Positions 22,910 through 34,563 of a stretch of 64,000 bases of DNA are shown piece after piece. Position 1 is the stretch's first letter, and each line of letters starts with the position of its first letter. Origin of the DNA: Zanthoxylum bungeanum. Taxonomy: Eukaryota; Streptophyta; Magnoliopsida; Sapindales; Rutaceae. Position numbers and translations under genes: made by a program. The notes beneath the pieces are model-generated. The model had not been told where the DNA came from. It saw nothing but the letters and a program-made list of their open reading frames with translations, and made no database searches. The stretch spans positions 62,001 through 126,000 of the forward strand of contig SKCR01038144.1 in the NCBI GenBank assembly GCA_019454045.1, written 5' to 3'.

Positions 22910-24801
22910 TGTTGGGTTCCTAGAACATGCCAATGATCTATTAAGTCATGATATGTGCGAATACGCAAAGAAGTAGCAGAAATACTTACATTGAACGGAT
23001 TGGATGTAGGTGTAAAGGTAAAAACCTTTGAAGTGTTTGAAGAGCTCCAAGCCTTCAAATGGTGTTCCAAACTCAATGATTTGTTTCCCTAACACCTTGG
23101 TTTACTCCTTGTAAGTGCTAGCTCAAAGAAATTTTTACGCAAAATTCCAATGGAGGAGAAGTGAAGCTCTCGGCTTTGGCCAAGAAAGAGAGAGAGAGAT
23201 GTTTTCAATTTTTGTGTTGTTGTGTTTTTGATTTTCCAAAAATAAAATTATGATATACCAAATCCAAGATTTGGTATTAGTCATTCAAAAAATGAATAAA
23301 CAAATACAAAGTGTGTAGAGATTGGTTGGAGTAAAAAACAAGTAAATCCAAGTTTACACTCCACCATCAACAACTTCCATCACTAGTCACAAGTGTGATG
23401 TAAGTCAAGTGGGTCCCACCACTTGTAAATTCCGAATTTACGTCGAACAATCTCAACGCGCAACTTCGCTCTGGCTCGGGTTCGTTTAATTCCGAATTAA
23501 CGAATTTACCGTTGCGGTACAATTAAAGTCGCTTACGAATTAATTCTAAATTAATTCGTTTGCCCGAATTAAAATCCAATTTTAATTCTGCTATGAAATC
23601 TAATTTTAATTAATATATCAAATATATTATTTAATCGATTAATTCTAAATTAATCGTTCTCTCTCTTCTATACGAATTTTATCCCAGATAAATTCTTGTC
23701 GTAATCAATCCCAGATTAATTTTCTCTCTCTCTCTTATAATAAATCTCAGATTAATTATGTTCGAGTCAAACGTCATTGGTTAATCTTTGGGAAGCGACC
23801 CATGAGATTCCTGGATATGTTGGCAGTAAATTCGGTCGTTGGACTATCCGAATACGTCCGTACCCCGTACCACGTTCTTAACGATCTACAAGACATGGTT
23901 GGCTTCTAACAAAGCACCGTGCCTACCCAATTCTCCAGAAATATTCTTTTAAGGAATATATAATCTATACCAGGCGTAGTATACTAAGTATTACGTATTG
24001 CAATCCAGTATCGGATGTCACATGCTAGGACTGGGGCTGGAATAGTGTCTGCCCCGTATGAAGCATATATCGGATCACAAGCAACTAGTTCTTTAATCGG
24101 ATAATCATGACAGTGGCATATTATCCCGATAGTTGCAACATAATATAGTACCAATTATGTATCCATGCGTGATCATCATCTCCATATGACTGAAGTGATA
24201 CTTCCATCTTGACATCACACCCAATACACTACGATTCTCAATAAACCAGAAAAGGCGTAAACATAACCTATTAAAGCCTGGACGACCAAAACCAAAGCGT
24301 ACTGATTGTCGCAAGTATTAGCAATGCAAGTCTCAGGTTAAGACCAAATACACCTACCCTGATTCGGATTCCCATAGACACATAGTCATACTACCAATGG
24401 AATTCTGAGGGGTCTATCCAAAGCGAAACTGTTTCCGTACCATCGGTAAACAGAACCTACATTACACTTGCATGAGTATCCAATACCCAAATATATGAGA
24501 ACTATGATGTTACGCTTCCATAACGCGCACAAGTGTAACACTAGTCTATTCCGCATTATCGATGTCCAGTCTCGATAATACTACGACTAGGGATATTTAA
24601 TTATTAAACCTTTAGTGGATTGATACTGTCTCATATCTTATAAATTCGGAACTAATCATAAGGACTTTTATCATTTATATATTCAAGTAATCTAATTACA
24701 AAATGATCAAAATAGCAATTTCCTTTGTCACATAGTTAATTTGTACAAAAAACACAATGTCTTTTACAAATAGTGATGCTATGGGTCATAATTGTCCAAC
24801 A
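22910..24801 (-). repeat. Copia-2 5' LTR
   Basis: 1892 bp, homologous to 14907-16794, followed on the right by TSD ATATT. Confidence 0.92.
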
Positions 24802-24986
24802 ATATTCCCAGCATGTATAAATGATTGAAAACTTCATATAATCGTTTCCTTTTCCTATTCAAATTTTTTTTACATGGACATCAAACACGACCTTCTATAT
24901 CAACATGTTGCTTTGCATATTCCATAAACTCCATTGAGGTATTCAACACTCAATCTATCCACCGAGCTCATCCAATTTCTATCCAT
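24802..24986 (-). pseudogene. TNP2-type transposase remnant, N-terminal portion above Copia-2
   Basis: The minus strand from an ATG at 24984-24986 reads MDRNWMSSVDRLSVEYLNGV, a typical start of plant TNP2-like CACTA transposases. After a shift it reads EFMEYAKQHVDIEGRV, a stop, then CPCK and finally EVFNHLYMLG at the Copia-2 junction. The other side (14906) continues ISPTYHTW. The copia therefore landed inside the first transposase exon. Frameshift and stop show that the gene was already decayed or decayed later. Confidence 0.75.
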
Positions 24987-25690
24987 TTCAACAAAATATC
25001 TACATATAAAAATATAATTATTAGACATTATATTAAACTCATCAACATCACCAATTAATTAATTATTTACAAATAATTAATTAATTAATTAATTAACTAA
25101 TCTTACATATACGCATCATAATCAACTAACAACAAATTAACTAACGAACACAATGTATAAATAAAGATAATTATAAAAAATTAGAACCGTAATTTTATAA
25201 TAATAAAGATATAAAAATATAATTATTAGATATTATATTTATTCTTATAATTATTAGACATTATAAAAAATTATATTTTTGTATATATAATAAAATTATA
25301 ATTATTAAACTCATCAACATCACTCATTAATTAATTAATTAATCTCTTAATTAATTTAAGCTTGCACATAATTAATTAATTACATAACAAACTAATTAAT
25401 CTCACATATATGTATCATAATCAACTAACAATAAATTAACTAATAAAATTATAAAAAATGAGAACCCTAATTTTTGAGAGAGATTAAACTTAAATTAAGT
25501 GAGACCAATTCAAATATAAAGAAAAATAAAAAGTTATGATTTATAAAAGATATAATAAAAGTTACCTTGTGAAAAAATGGAGTTTTGTTTGATAATTTGT
25601 AGGAAAATTTTGAGAAAAAGTTGTAGAGAAGAGAAAGAGTAGATGAGAAATAAGAATGGGGAATGTCGGTGATTTTGTGCTTATAACAAC
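24987..25690. other. CACTA-1 right arm, non-coding
   Basis: Very AT-rich, with repeated TTAATTAATTAATT runs near 25050-25090 and 25325-25390. Two homologous segments, 25020-25140 and 25260-25440, share CTCATCAACATCAC and CATAATCAACTAACAA, indicating a local tandem duplication. Confidence 0.55.
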
Positions 25691-25693
25691 CTT

Positions 25694-26075
25694 TTAGCGT
25701 CGAAATAGAAATTTTTGACTCTAAATGTTAAATTTTTAGCGCCGGACAATATTTTCGACGCTAAAGGGTAATGGGATTGTCGATGCTTTAGGGGTTCTAA
25801 GAATCATTTAGTGTCGAAAAAAATATTGACGCAAAAGGTATGACTTTTGACATGGATATATTATTTTCGACGTAAAAGGATAAAGTTTTTAGTGTCAAAA
25901 TAAATTTCGACGCTTAATGTCAAACCTTTTATGTCGAAATAAATTTTTTGACGTAAAAGATATATTATTTGCGTCGAAATGATTTTCTACGCAAAAGAAC
26001 TAATTCTTTAGCGTCGAATATTGATTTTCGACACGAAAATTTATCTTTAGCGTCGAATTCTTTTTCGACGCTAAA
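25694..26075. repeat. Subterminal repeats of CACTA-1, right arm
   Basis: More than a dozen degenerate TTTAGCGTCGAAA / TTTCGACGCTAAA motifs alternate in orientation up to the terminus. Confidence 0.8.
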
Positions 26076-26338
26076 AGTAACATTTCTTGTAGTGTTTCAA
26101 GATGCAATATCAAACTTGTTCCTTCATCACCAGCTTGAATTTGAGGGAAAATATCAAAGAAATCATATCACCTTCAAGAATCCCCAATATATGATTCTAG
26201 AAATCCAAAGACTTGTGACTTTATTATTTTACATTATTAGTATTATTTGCTTCTTATTTTAGTTTTGTATATTTCCTATATATAAAGGCCATTGTCATTG
26301 TAAATATAATATTTAAGAGTTTCTTTCATTATGTAACA

Positions 26339-27626
26339 GTTTTTAGGTTAAGTCGGAATTAGACTTATTTTAAGATATTTGTATTAAATGGGTGATTTGT
26401 TTTTTAAAATGATCACTTATTTTAAGACATTTTGTCTTAATAAAAATGTTAAAATCTATGACTTTTGTCTTAATAAAACATATAATTTTTAAATCTCAAA
26501 TATACTTCTCTATAATTTATTTATTTCATAATTTTACTTTAAATATAACTTTATTATAGTATTATTAGTATATATATGATTAAACAAAAAAAGAAGAGAA
26601 AGATCAAATGTATAGACAAATAATATTAAGTGTGTGTGTCAAATAAAATTAGTATGTTATATATTGTTTATTAAAATGTTAGGGTGTTAATTGTTATCAT
26701 TAATTAATATGTATATATATTTATATATGTAATAATATTTGAATTGTATTTTCTAATTATTTAATTTATAAAATCTATAACATTTATATATCATACTTAT
26801 AAGGATATAAATGTCAAAATATCATATTTTATATGTTTTTTTTAGGAAAATATGTATCTTATATCTCTATTCACACGATTAAAAAGGAAAAACAAACATA
26901 TATTATTCAGATTTCAATTAAATTCAAACCTATTAAGATTTCAGACAAAAAACTAAACACAACCTTAGTCTAATATTTGAGAATATAATTTATATATTTT
27001 TTTTAAATAAGAGTAAATAAAGCTTAAATTAATTTGGTAGCTCCTATCTTTATTAATATCCAAACAAAAGTATTCAATACTCTCTATGTCTATCCTCATT
27101 TTTAAAATGTTTTTATGAAAATGACATGATCATATATTATCTCTCTCTTTTTTTTTTTTTTTTAGAACATAAATGAAAATTTGTGTCCTTTTATTTTTTT
27201 TTAATGGATCCCAATGCGAATATGCAATTATTAATTTAAAAGTCTCTCGTGTTGTCAAAGGGAAATTATATAAAGTGAACAAATAAAATGGACTCTATTC
27301 CCAACGAACCCATTTTCATGTTCTTTTTATCATTACCAGCCAACTACCACCTATCTAGACCAAAATACCCTCCAAAGTTTCACCATCTTCTCATGGTTTC
27401 AAAGCACTCTCTTCTCACGGCCTATCGTACGAATTGACTGTGCGATGGCACATCATTTCATGCGATAGGTTGTGCGACAGTACACATCACACCATCATTC
27501 GATCGGCAATTGAATTAATCATGAACAAGTGTAAAAACTGCATTAATTTTTTTTCCCTATGGCCATAATTCTTATCATCTTCTTCTTCCTTTCTCTGGAA
27601 CTTCGATGTAATTGCATAGACAGATG
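26339..27626. other. Intergenic, nothing recognised
   Basis: Extremely AT-rich with no supported ORF. Near 27430-27510 and again at 28955-29350 there are repeated TGTGCGA/CGCAC-rich motifs of unknown meaning. Confidence 0.4.
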
Positions 27627-27634
27627 GATGGAAG

Positions 27635-28416
27635 TAGGGGTGTGCATCGGTCGGTTCGGTCGGTCGGTTAATCCTTGATTTTTTAACCGTAACCGAAATT
27701 TTTGGTTAAATAAAAATGTGACCGACTTAACCAATTTATGACTCATAACCATTAACCAATTAACCATTATATTTCGGTCGGTTATGGTTAATTCGGTTAT
27801 TAACCAATCCAATAAATTAAAATTTAATATTTTTATAATTTTTAATTAATAAAATTATATATGATGTAGGTCGGTTCTACCATTTTCACGAGCGGTCCTC
27901 CAATAGAATGAATATCAGAAACATATATTTTACACAGCAGAAAAATGAAAAAATGATTTAAAAAAAAAATATAACATTAATAACAGTTCATTACTGCCAT
28001 AGCACCAACCCATATTTTACACAAATTACAATCGAGCACAACTCAACAAATTAGAAAGAAGAAGCGTAAAGTGCAAAGATAATATTTTTTTTTTCAAATA
28101 ATATAAAACAAAGTAGCCATCCCTCTGTCATCTAAAGGTAGTCCCTTAAATACCTTCATCTATTGAAGACCATCACAACTAATGCACTATTCTTGAGTGC
28201 TCACAGACAATTGCCCTTAGAAATCAAGAGAAGCAAATTTCGGTTAATCGGTCGGTTCGATTATACGAATCTCATAACCGTAACCGAACCGAATAATCAA
28301 AAAAATTAAAAATTTTAACTGCAATAACCAATTTAACCGATTTAACCGAACCGTAATAAAAAAATGGGTCGGAACGGTTCGGTTAATCGGTTAAAACCGA
28401 TTAATGCACACCCCTA
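27635..28416. mobile_element. hAT-type non-autonomous element
   Basis: A perfect 8-bp TSD GATGGAAG (27627-27634 and 28417-28424) bounds 782 bp. Terminal inverted repeats are TAGGGGTGTGCATCGG and its counterpart ATGCACACCCCTA. Inside the ends both arms are filled with AACCG/CGGTT tracts. The middle (27870-28240) differs in composition, and neither arm codes for transposase. An 8-bp TSD and TAGGG start point to hAT. Confidence 0.87.
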
Positions 28417-28424
28417 GATGGAAG

Positions 28425-28980
28425 CATCTTTTTCAGAATGACAAATTGAAGCATAATGATATAAAAATTGAATGAACCACAGAAATGTGGGGGGTGGGCC
28501 CTAAATAAGAGTTCATTAATTGACCCCATCAGGTTTTTTCTTTTAATTCAAATAATTCTTCAACTTTGACAACAGTGTTAAGGTATATTAGAGGTCAGTA
28601 TAATTCTTCAATTTTTGTTAATTATTAATATTAAGTCAATAATAAAAATACCATCTTATATTTATAAATTAAACCCCTTAAAAATTACAAAATCTTCCCC
28701 AGAGAATCTCATAACTTCGCTCATGGTTAAGGTCAAAACGAAATCACACAGCTACCCCCAAGTTTTAGCCTCTTAAAAGATCAGGAATCAGTTAAGCACT
28801 AAGCTTTAAAAAAAATAAAAAATTCGGCGCACAAGACTTCTCACATTGTGAATTTTGAGTAAGATTCAATATGTACGAAGTTTTATCTTTTTTTTACAAA
28901 GAGGGAAAAAATTGAATCTCAAATGCCAAGATTAGTCAGGTTGTGTATTGTGTGCGAATGACCCATCGTACGATTTGATC
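28425..28980. other. Intergenic, nothing recognised
   Basis: AT-rich, no supported feature. Confidence 0.4.
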
Positions 28981-29300
28981 CAGGGGCGGCTCAAGTTTTT
29001 TTAGAGTCTTAGGCGAAAAAATTTAACGAGACCTTATTAAATTAGATATATTTTTAGAAAAAGAAATAATCATATTATTTATTTGGAAAATAAGAAAGAT
29101 CAATATAAATATTTATTAAAACGTAACAATTTCAACAATCCTATACTGCAATTAACTAATCAATTAGAGAAATTTTATTATTTTTCACATAAAAATTAAT
29201 AATAACTTTGTAATACACTTAAATATATATGTATAAATTTTTATGGGGACTTATATTTGGGATGAGGCCCTAGATGACCGCCTAAATTGACTAAGAGTCA
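28981..29300. mobile_element. Possible hAT fragment
   Basis: Begins CAGGGGCGGCTCAAG, a common plant hAT terminus, and continues into AT-rich sequence with TTAGGCG. The opposite terminus and a clean 8-bp TSD are not visible, so it is probably truncated. Confidence 0.35.
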
Positions 29301-29501
29301 AATCATCTATGATCTAGCCGTGCGACGGGTGTGCAATATCACTTATCGCACCCTGTCGCACAGTTTTCCTACAACATAAAGAGCCCATGCCAAAGATGCT
29401 GCAATAACAATATTGCATCTTAACCGAACCAAGCATCATCTCTCAAAATCGAAGTTTCATTTTGAGTATGGGTTCGTCTTTTTCATTTCAATATTTATTT
29501 C

Positions 29502-30186
29502 CGTTGGGTCCAGTTTTGGTTGGAAACTTCCGTAACAAAACTAGTTTAATTGAGTTGTAATGAGTATTGAAGATCTCAGAGTAATTGGAAAAGTATTTGG
29601 AAGACTTTGCATGAAGATATCAGAAGCTCATTGTCAGTATCATGTTCGAACAAAATTGGGATGAGATTTCTCGTGCATAGTGCATTCTTCAGGATGTTCG
29701 AACGGAAACTTCTAGAGAGCTCGTATTCGTTGTGCATTCGTCAGGACGTTCGAACGGATTTATGGAACAACTCATGTGAGTAACATGTTCTTCAGACATT
29801 TGATCGTCTCTACCAACTTGGTTATTTTGGACGCATTTTTGAAGCCTATTTACAACAAATAAAACCTTATCTATACCCCACTTATTTAAACAAAGCCTTG
29901 ACCTTTTTACTCATCGTTGGAAACACATTATTCAGAGCTACAACATCTTTTATTTTCAACCTTCTTGAGATTTCATCTTGAAGACTTATTTGATTTTCTT
30001 GTCTTCTTTCTTTTTGTGAGATTATTCTTTGATAAACTATCAAGACAAAACACAATTTTAACTCGATATCATAAGCCTTCAGAGTTCTAAGAAGGAGATT
30101 GGTAGTCGGAGTTCCGGCATTGCGAGTTCACAAGGTTGATTCACTCAGAGACTTCAAAGGTTCTGAAGAAAGCTGTTTGGTGCAGG
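29502..30186 (+). repeat. Copia-3 5' LTR, truncated
   Basis: About 685 bp align along their length with the start of the LTR at 40052, through AAAACTAGTTTAATTGAG, GAAGATATCAGAAGCTC, TTGGAAACACATTATTCA and GGTTCTGAAGAA. The match stops at GGTGCAGG, exactly where the Athila-like LTR begins at 30187. The first base is C instead of T. Confidence 0.8.
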
Positions 30187-32221
30187 TGATGAGTGGTAAT
30201 TATATCACTATTTCTCACTCATTTGACCTAATGTTTTGTATAGATTCTTGAGTTTTGTGAATATTTTGATGTGTTTTTGTTATTTTGTAGATAAATAAAG
30301 TTTCAGGACTCTCTGGAGGTGATTCGGGGCTAAAACAGTGAAAAATGATAAAATGGTCATTTGGCGCGTCGTGACGCGCAACCTGCGTCTCGACCGCTAA
30401 CGTGCGCCGCACATCTGCTAAAATGCACCGGGACACGTGGACCAATCAGAGGGATTTTGCTAAAATACGCCGGATGCTAACGTGTGCCGAATCTGCTAAA
30501 GTGCTCCTGCCACGTGTCAACATCACAGTCGATCATGTTAACTTGCGCCGTGCCATTTGTCATCATCACATACTACCGACAATCGCCATCGCCACATGTC
30601 ATCCACGTGTTAGCCATGTGGCGTCCACATCAGTCACATGCCGAGTCAGCGTGACACATGTCAGTCACGTCATCATTAGCCAATCATCTCGTGACATGTG
30701 TCACAATCACACGGTGCCGACAATCAACATCGCCATGTGTCGCCACGTCATCGCCACGTCAGCATAATTATTGAGTTAATCATCCAAAATGCCACGTCAA
30801 CATATAAGGGAATCACAGCAGCCAATCAGCGTGTGCCACGTCATCGCGTCGTGACGCAAGAGCAATCCACGCGTCGCGATGCGAGAGGCCTACTGACGCC
30901 TATAAATTCAGCTCGAATTTTCAGTTTCAGATGTACCTTCATCTCTGTAATTCTTTGATAATACTAAGGAGTTTGTATCTAGTTTGTTTAAATTTCAGTT
31001 CTGTAATTAATTTTTTTTACTTTTTGTAATAGTAATTTACTTTCTTTACTTTTTCAGTTTTTACTATTCAGCAATGAGGAGGTAACTTCCCCCTGCTAGG
31101 GTGAAAGGTAAAACTTTTATTATTGCTATTTAGATTAATCTCCCTTAATTATAATATAATAACTATTTAAAACCTGACTTAATGATACCGCTATATGGCT
31201 GGTTTGTAATGATATTAATTGATTTTAACGACTAAGCTGGATACCGCCTGGTTGGTCGGTTGGTAATTAATTATTAATTTAACTTAATCAGAGTTACCGC
31301 CTATATGGCGGTTGGTAATATCACACAGTTAATATATTATATTAAGAGATATCTAAAATAGTAGTATAAAATGGATCTTTTAACCCTAACATTTTCTTTT
31401 ATTGTACTTTTACCTTTTAATTTCCAGTATTTACTTTTCAGCACTTTACTTTATGTCTTTTATTTTTAAGCTTTTAGTGTTGTAAATATGTGTCGTAGCT
31501 AAGCCTGTTATCTGGGGTTGTGATGAATTTCAATATCACACGGTTTATAATGGGTTATTTTATAGTTTGGGTAATATAAAGTTTTACTTATTAAGTCTTA
31601 AGCTTAATGTGTCTTGTTAACTGGGCACTAATAAGATTGATCTGGTAAACTTAAAATAAACTTGACGAAGGAATTTTAGGTTTAAAACCCTAGACTTAAT
31701 AGCCCACGATCTTCCTTGAGGATAAATAACCCTTTAATAGATTTCCTTACATGATAGACATATATATGTTGGGCGGGGGTAACCACAATTGGAACTTAGT
31801 CTTAATGAATCCAGGTAATTTGATTGACATAGACATATGATTTAATTGGGTTACACATGGTATTTGCATCTGACCATCGACAGAGGCTTTTGCAGAATTT
31901 CGTGTTCCAGGTTAGTAAACCAATATATTACACAAACATGAAATAACCACTTCATCTTTAAAAGATATTGGAAAGAATCACAACCTTGGATAGTTTCTTA
32001 ATATTGAATTTTCCTCAACCAACTTTCGCACCATTTTATTTACTTATTTTTAAGTTTAAAGTCACCACCCAATCAAACAATCAACCTGTTAGATACTTGT
32101 AATCATTTGGCCTCATACAAATTAATAGCCTAGGTATTAAGTCCTCGTGGGATCGATAATTTTTATACTACTTGAACGATACGTGCGCTTGCGTTATACG
32201 CGTGTGATTTTGCACCGGTCA
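30187..32221 (+). repeat. Athila-like 5' LTR
   Basis: About 2.0 kb from TGATGAGTGG to CCGGTCA, just before the PBS. A TATA-like CCTATAAATTC lies near 30899. Upstream of it, 30400-30860 is crowded with ACGTG/CACGT motifs. Three imperfect repeats of TACCGCCTATATGGCGGTTGG occur around 31188-31320. Confidence 0.72.
30899..30909 (+). promoter_or_regulatory. TATA-like box of Athila-like LTR
   Basis: CCTATAAATTC, placed immediately downstream of the ACGTG-rich segment. Motif and position evidence only. Confidence 0.5.
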
Positions 32222-32227
32222 AGTTTT

Positions 32228-32245
32228 TGGCGCCGTTGCCGGAGA
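32228..32245 (+). other. Athila-like primer-binding site
   Basis: TGGCGCCGTTGCCGGAGA, the tRNA-Asp-type primer site, six bases after the LTR end. Confidence 0.85.
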
Positions 32246-32352
32246 CTTAGTTATCTTTCACTATTAGTTTTGGGGTTAGATACGTTACTTGTGTCTAATT
32301 TATTTTTACTTATTATTTTTGTTTTCTTCTGTTTCAGGTTCTCAGACACTAC

Positions 32353-33600
32353 ATGAGATGAACCAGAAGCTTTGAACTCCGACCGCTCGACCCAGAAATT
32401 GAAAGAACCATTAGACAGTTGAGAAGTGAAAGGCGAGAAGGCCAAGAAGCTTTAGTCAACATCGAACCTGAACCTTTAGAAGTTGCACCACCAATTCCCA
32501 TTCGAGACAGAACCATTCCGGTGGTTGACGGCTTCATTTCCTGTATTGTACTTCCTCTCTTACCAGAAAATACGTGTGACATCAAAACATGCATCCAGAT
32601 GATTCAGCAGTTGGTTCAGTTTGGGGGGAACGCAACTGAAGATCTTAATGCCCACATCAGCAACTTCCTGGAAGTTTGCGGCATTTTCAATGAGACTGCA
32701 GATTTTCTCATATTCCTTAAAAGACAGAGCTAAAGTTTGGCTACATTCACTACCACCAGGTTCCATCACAACTTGGAACACTCTAGCCACCAAATTCCTT
32801 GCAAAGTATTTTCCACCAGCCAAAACAGCAAAACTGAGGAATGACATCACATCCTTTGTACAACAAGACTCGGAAACTCTCTACGAAGCTTGGGAAAGGT
32901 ACAAAGATTTACTTTGGAAATGTCCTCACCATGAGATTCCAAAATGGCATCAAGTCCAAACTTTCTATAATGGACTTTCTGGACTAATGAGAACCACAAT
33001 TGACGCTGCTGCTGGAGGAGCTTTGATGGCAAAAGGAAAAGATCAAGCCTGGACTTACTTGAAGAAATGGCTAACAACAATTCATTGTGGCCAACAGAAA
33101 TGAGCATGATTCAACGAATTGCAAGAATTTATGAAGTTGGAGCCAACACAACAGTGAATACCAAGCTGGATCAGATGTGCAAATGCTTGGAAACACTCAG
33201 CGCGTAAGTTGTAAACATTGCTGGAGCCACAAGTTCACCTTATTGAGGAGCACCAGAGCCAAACCAACTTGAAAAGACGGTGAATTATGTCAACAATTTC
33301 AAGAGACATGTGAACAATCCATATTCCAACACCTACAACCCAGTGTGGAGGAATCATCCCAATTTCTCATGGAGCAACAATTCAGGGCAAAAGAACTATC
33401 CACCACCTGGATTCCAGCAAAGAAAAAAGGTCATGAGCATGAAAAAGAATCAGAAATAAACGAATGGATTGCAAAGATGTTCAAAAATCAACAAGCAGCA
33501 TACGATGTTATATTTCAAAGCCAATCTGCTTGTATCAAAGCACTGAAGAATCAAATTGGACAACTGGCCAATGCTCAGAGTTACAGACCGCCATGAAATA
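32353..33600 (+). pseudogene. Athila-like gag
   Basis: Frame-shifted fragments. 32419-32733 carries the N-terminal part with CIQMIQQLVQFGGNATEDLN. 32621-33103 carries the retrotrans_gag block (KDRAKVWLHSLPPGSITTW, ETLYEAWERYKDLLWKCPHH, TFYNGLSGLMRTTIDAAAGG). 33345-33596 carries the C-terminal part with LKNQIGQLANAQ. These three lie in different frames, so at least two frameshifts separate them. Gag packages element RNA. Confidence 0.82.
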
Positions 33601-33690
33601 TTCCGAGCAACACAGAACCAAATCCAAGGAACCGAGGGAATGAGCAATGCCAAGCCATTACTTTGAAAAGCGGTACTGAGATCAACAAAG

Positions 33691-34563
33691 ATGTTGGAAT
33701 CAAGGTATCCATTGAAGAAATTTCAAAAGAAACAGAGCAACAGATGGAGGAAAAAGAAGCAAAGGAAAAAGATCAAATCACTCCACCTCCACCTTTTCCA
33801 CATCGACTTTAGAAAAAAAATTGGACAAGCAGTTTGCTCGTTTCTTGGAGGTTTTAAAAAAGCTGCATATCAACATCCCATTTGCAGAAGCGTTGGAAGA
33901 AATGCCCAGCTATGTCAAATTCATGAAAGATATTCTTTCACGAAAATGAAGATTGTGAGATTACGAGACAGTAGCATTCAGAGGAAACTTCCCCCGAAGT
34001 TGAAAGATCCTGGCAGTTTCACTGTACCATGCACCATTGGAGAACATTACATCGGTAAGGCTTTATGTGATTTAGGTGCAAGTGTTAATTTGATGACTTT
34101 TTCTATTTACATGAAACTGTAAACTGGAGAAGTAATGCATACCTCAGTCTCTCTGCAACTTGCTGATCGAATGTTCGCATTTCCGAGAGGAGTTGTTGAA
34201 GATGTACTGGTCAAAGTTGACAAACTCATTCTCCCAGCAGATTTTATTACCATTGACATGGAAGAAGACAAAGATGTACCTATCATCTTTGGGAGACCAT
34301 TTTTGGCTATAGGTCGAACTGTTATTGATGTGCAAAAAGGAGAACTAACTATGAAAGTTCAGGACCAAGAAGTTACCTTCAATGTTTTCAAAGCCATGAA
34401 ATTCCCAAGTGATGAAAAAGAAGAAGAATGTTCCAGAGTTGATGTTGTTGATAGTATCATCCAGGATACCGAGCCACCTCACATAGAAAAACTTGAAGCT
34501 TGTATCACCAACATGACTGACAGCGGGCTAGATGCTGAAATCCTGGAATGTATACTATCTTGA
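33691..34563 (+). pseudogene. Athila-like aspartic protease region
   Basis: The open segments 33691-34122 and 34135-34563 share a frame and are separated by one stop (TAA just after IYMKL). The first contains the protease active site ALCDLGASVNLM. The second contains the conserved IIFGRPFLAIGRTVIDV protease tail. The enzyme would process Gag-Pol. Confidence 0.82.

Larger units (their letters stand above)
14907..24801 (-). mobile_element. Ty1/copia retrotransposon Copia-2 (long LTRs)
   Basis: A perfect 5-bp TSD ATATT (14902-14906 and 24802-24806) flanks 9.9 kb with LTRs of 1888 and 1892 bp (TGTTGGGTTCC...TTGTCCAACA). On the minus strand: 5' LTR 22910-24801, PBS 22895-22908, a 2.1-kb leader, gag/protease 19533-20759, degraded integrase, RT, RNase H, polypurine AAGTGGGAGAT (16796-16806) and 3' LTR. 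The LTRs carry many point differences, so it is older than Copia-1. Pol is disabled by multiple stops and frameshifts. Confidence 0.94.
14189..26094 (-). mobile_element. CACTA (En/Spm) transposon CACTA-1, interrupted by Copia-2
   Basis: Termini CACTACAAAAAATAAGG (14189) and, reverse-complemented, CACTACAAGAAATGTTACTT (26094), flanked by the 3-bp TSD TTT (14186-14188 and 26095-26097). Subterminal arrays of the motif TTTAGCGTCGAAA lie inside both ends (14208-14335 and 25694-26070), as typical of CACTA elements. Without the inserted retrotransposon the element is about 2.0 kb and keeps only the N-terminal part of a TNP2-type transposase on the minus strand. It is therefore a non-autonomous deletion derivative. 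Confidence 0.9.
13330..26338 (+). mobile_element. Decayed copia retroelement (Copia-0) hosting the CACTA nest
   Basis: Left: an LTR end CATTATCTAACA (to 13526) followed at once by a PBS-like TGATATCAAACAC (13527-13539), comparable to TGGTATCAGAGCC. Right of the CACTA: a polypurine-like CTTGAATTTGAGGG (about 26131-26144) preceding a roughly 190-bp AT-rich segment that ends TTTCATTATGTAACA (26338). The end matches the left LTR end, with a shared TATAATATT and CATTAT-TAACA. Only about 0.7 kb of internal sequence remains around the CACTA, so this is an old internally deleted copy. The left LTR start is not resolved. Confidence 0.5.

Noticed and set aside
27425..29360. Repeated TGTGCGA/CGCAC motifs at 27430-27510, 28955 and 29320
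   Set aside because: Similar words recur but without alignable extended units or termini; left as unexplained sequence.
30402..30767. 121-codon ORF in the Athila-like LTR
   Set aside because: It consists of ACGTG/CACGT repeats in the LTR promoter zone and lacks any domain.
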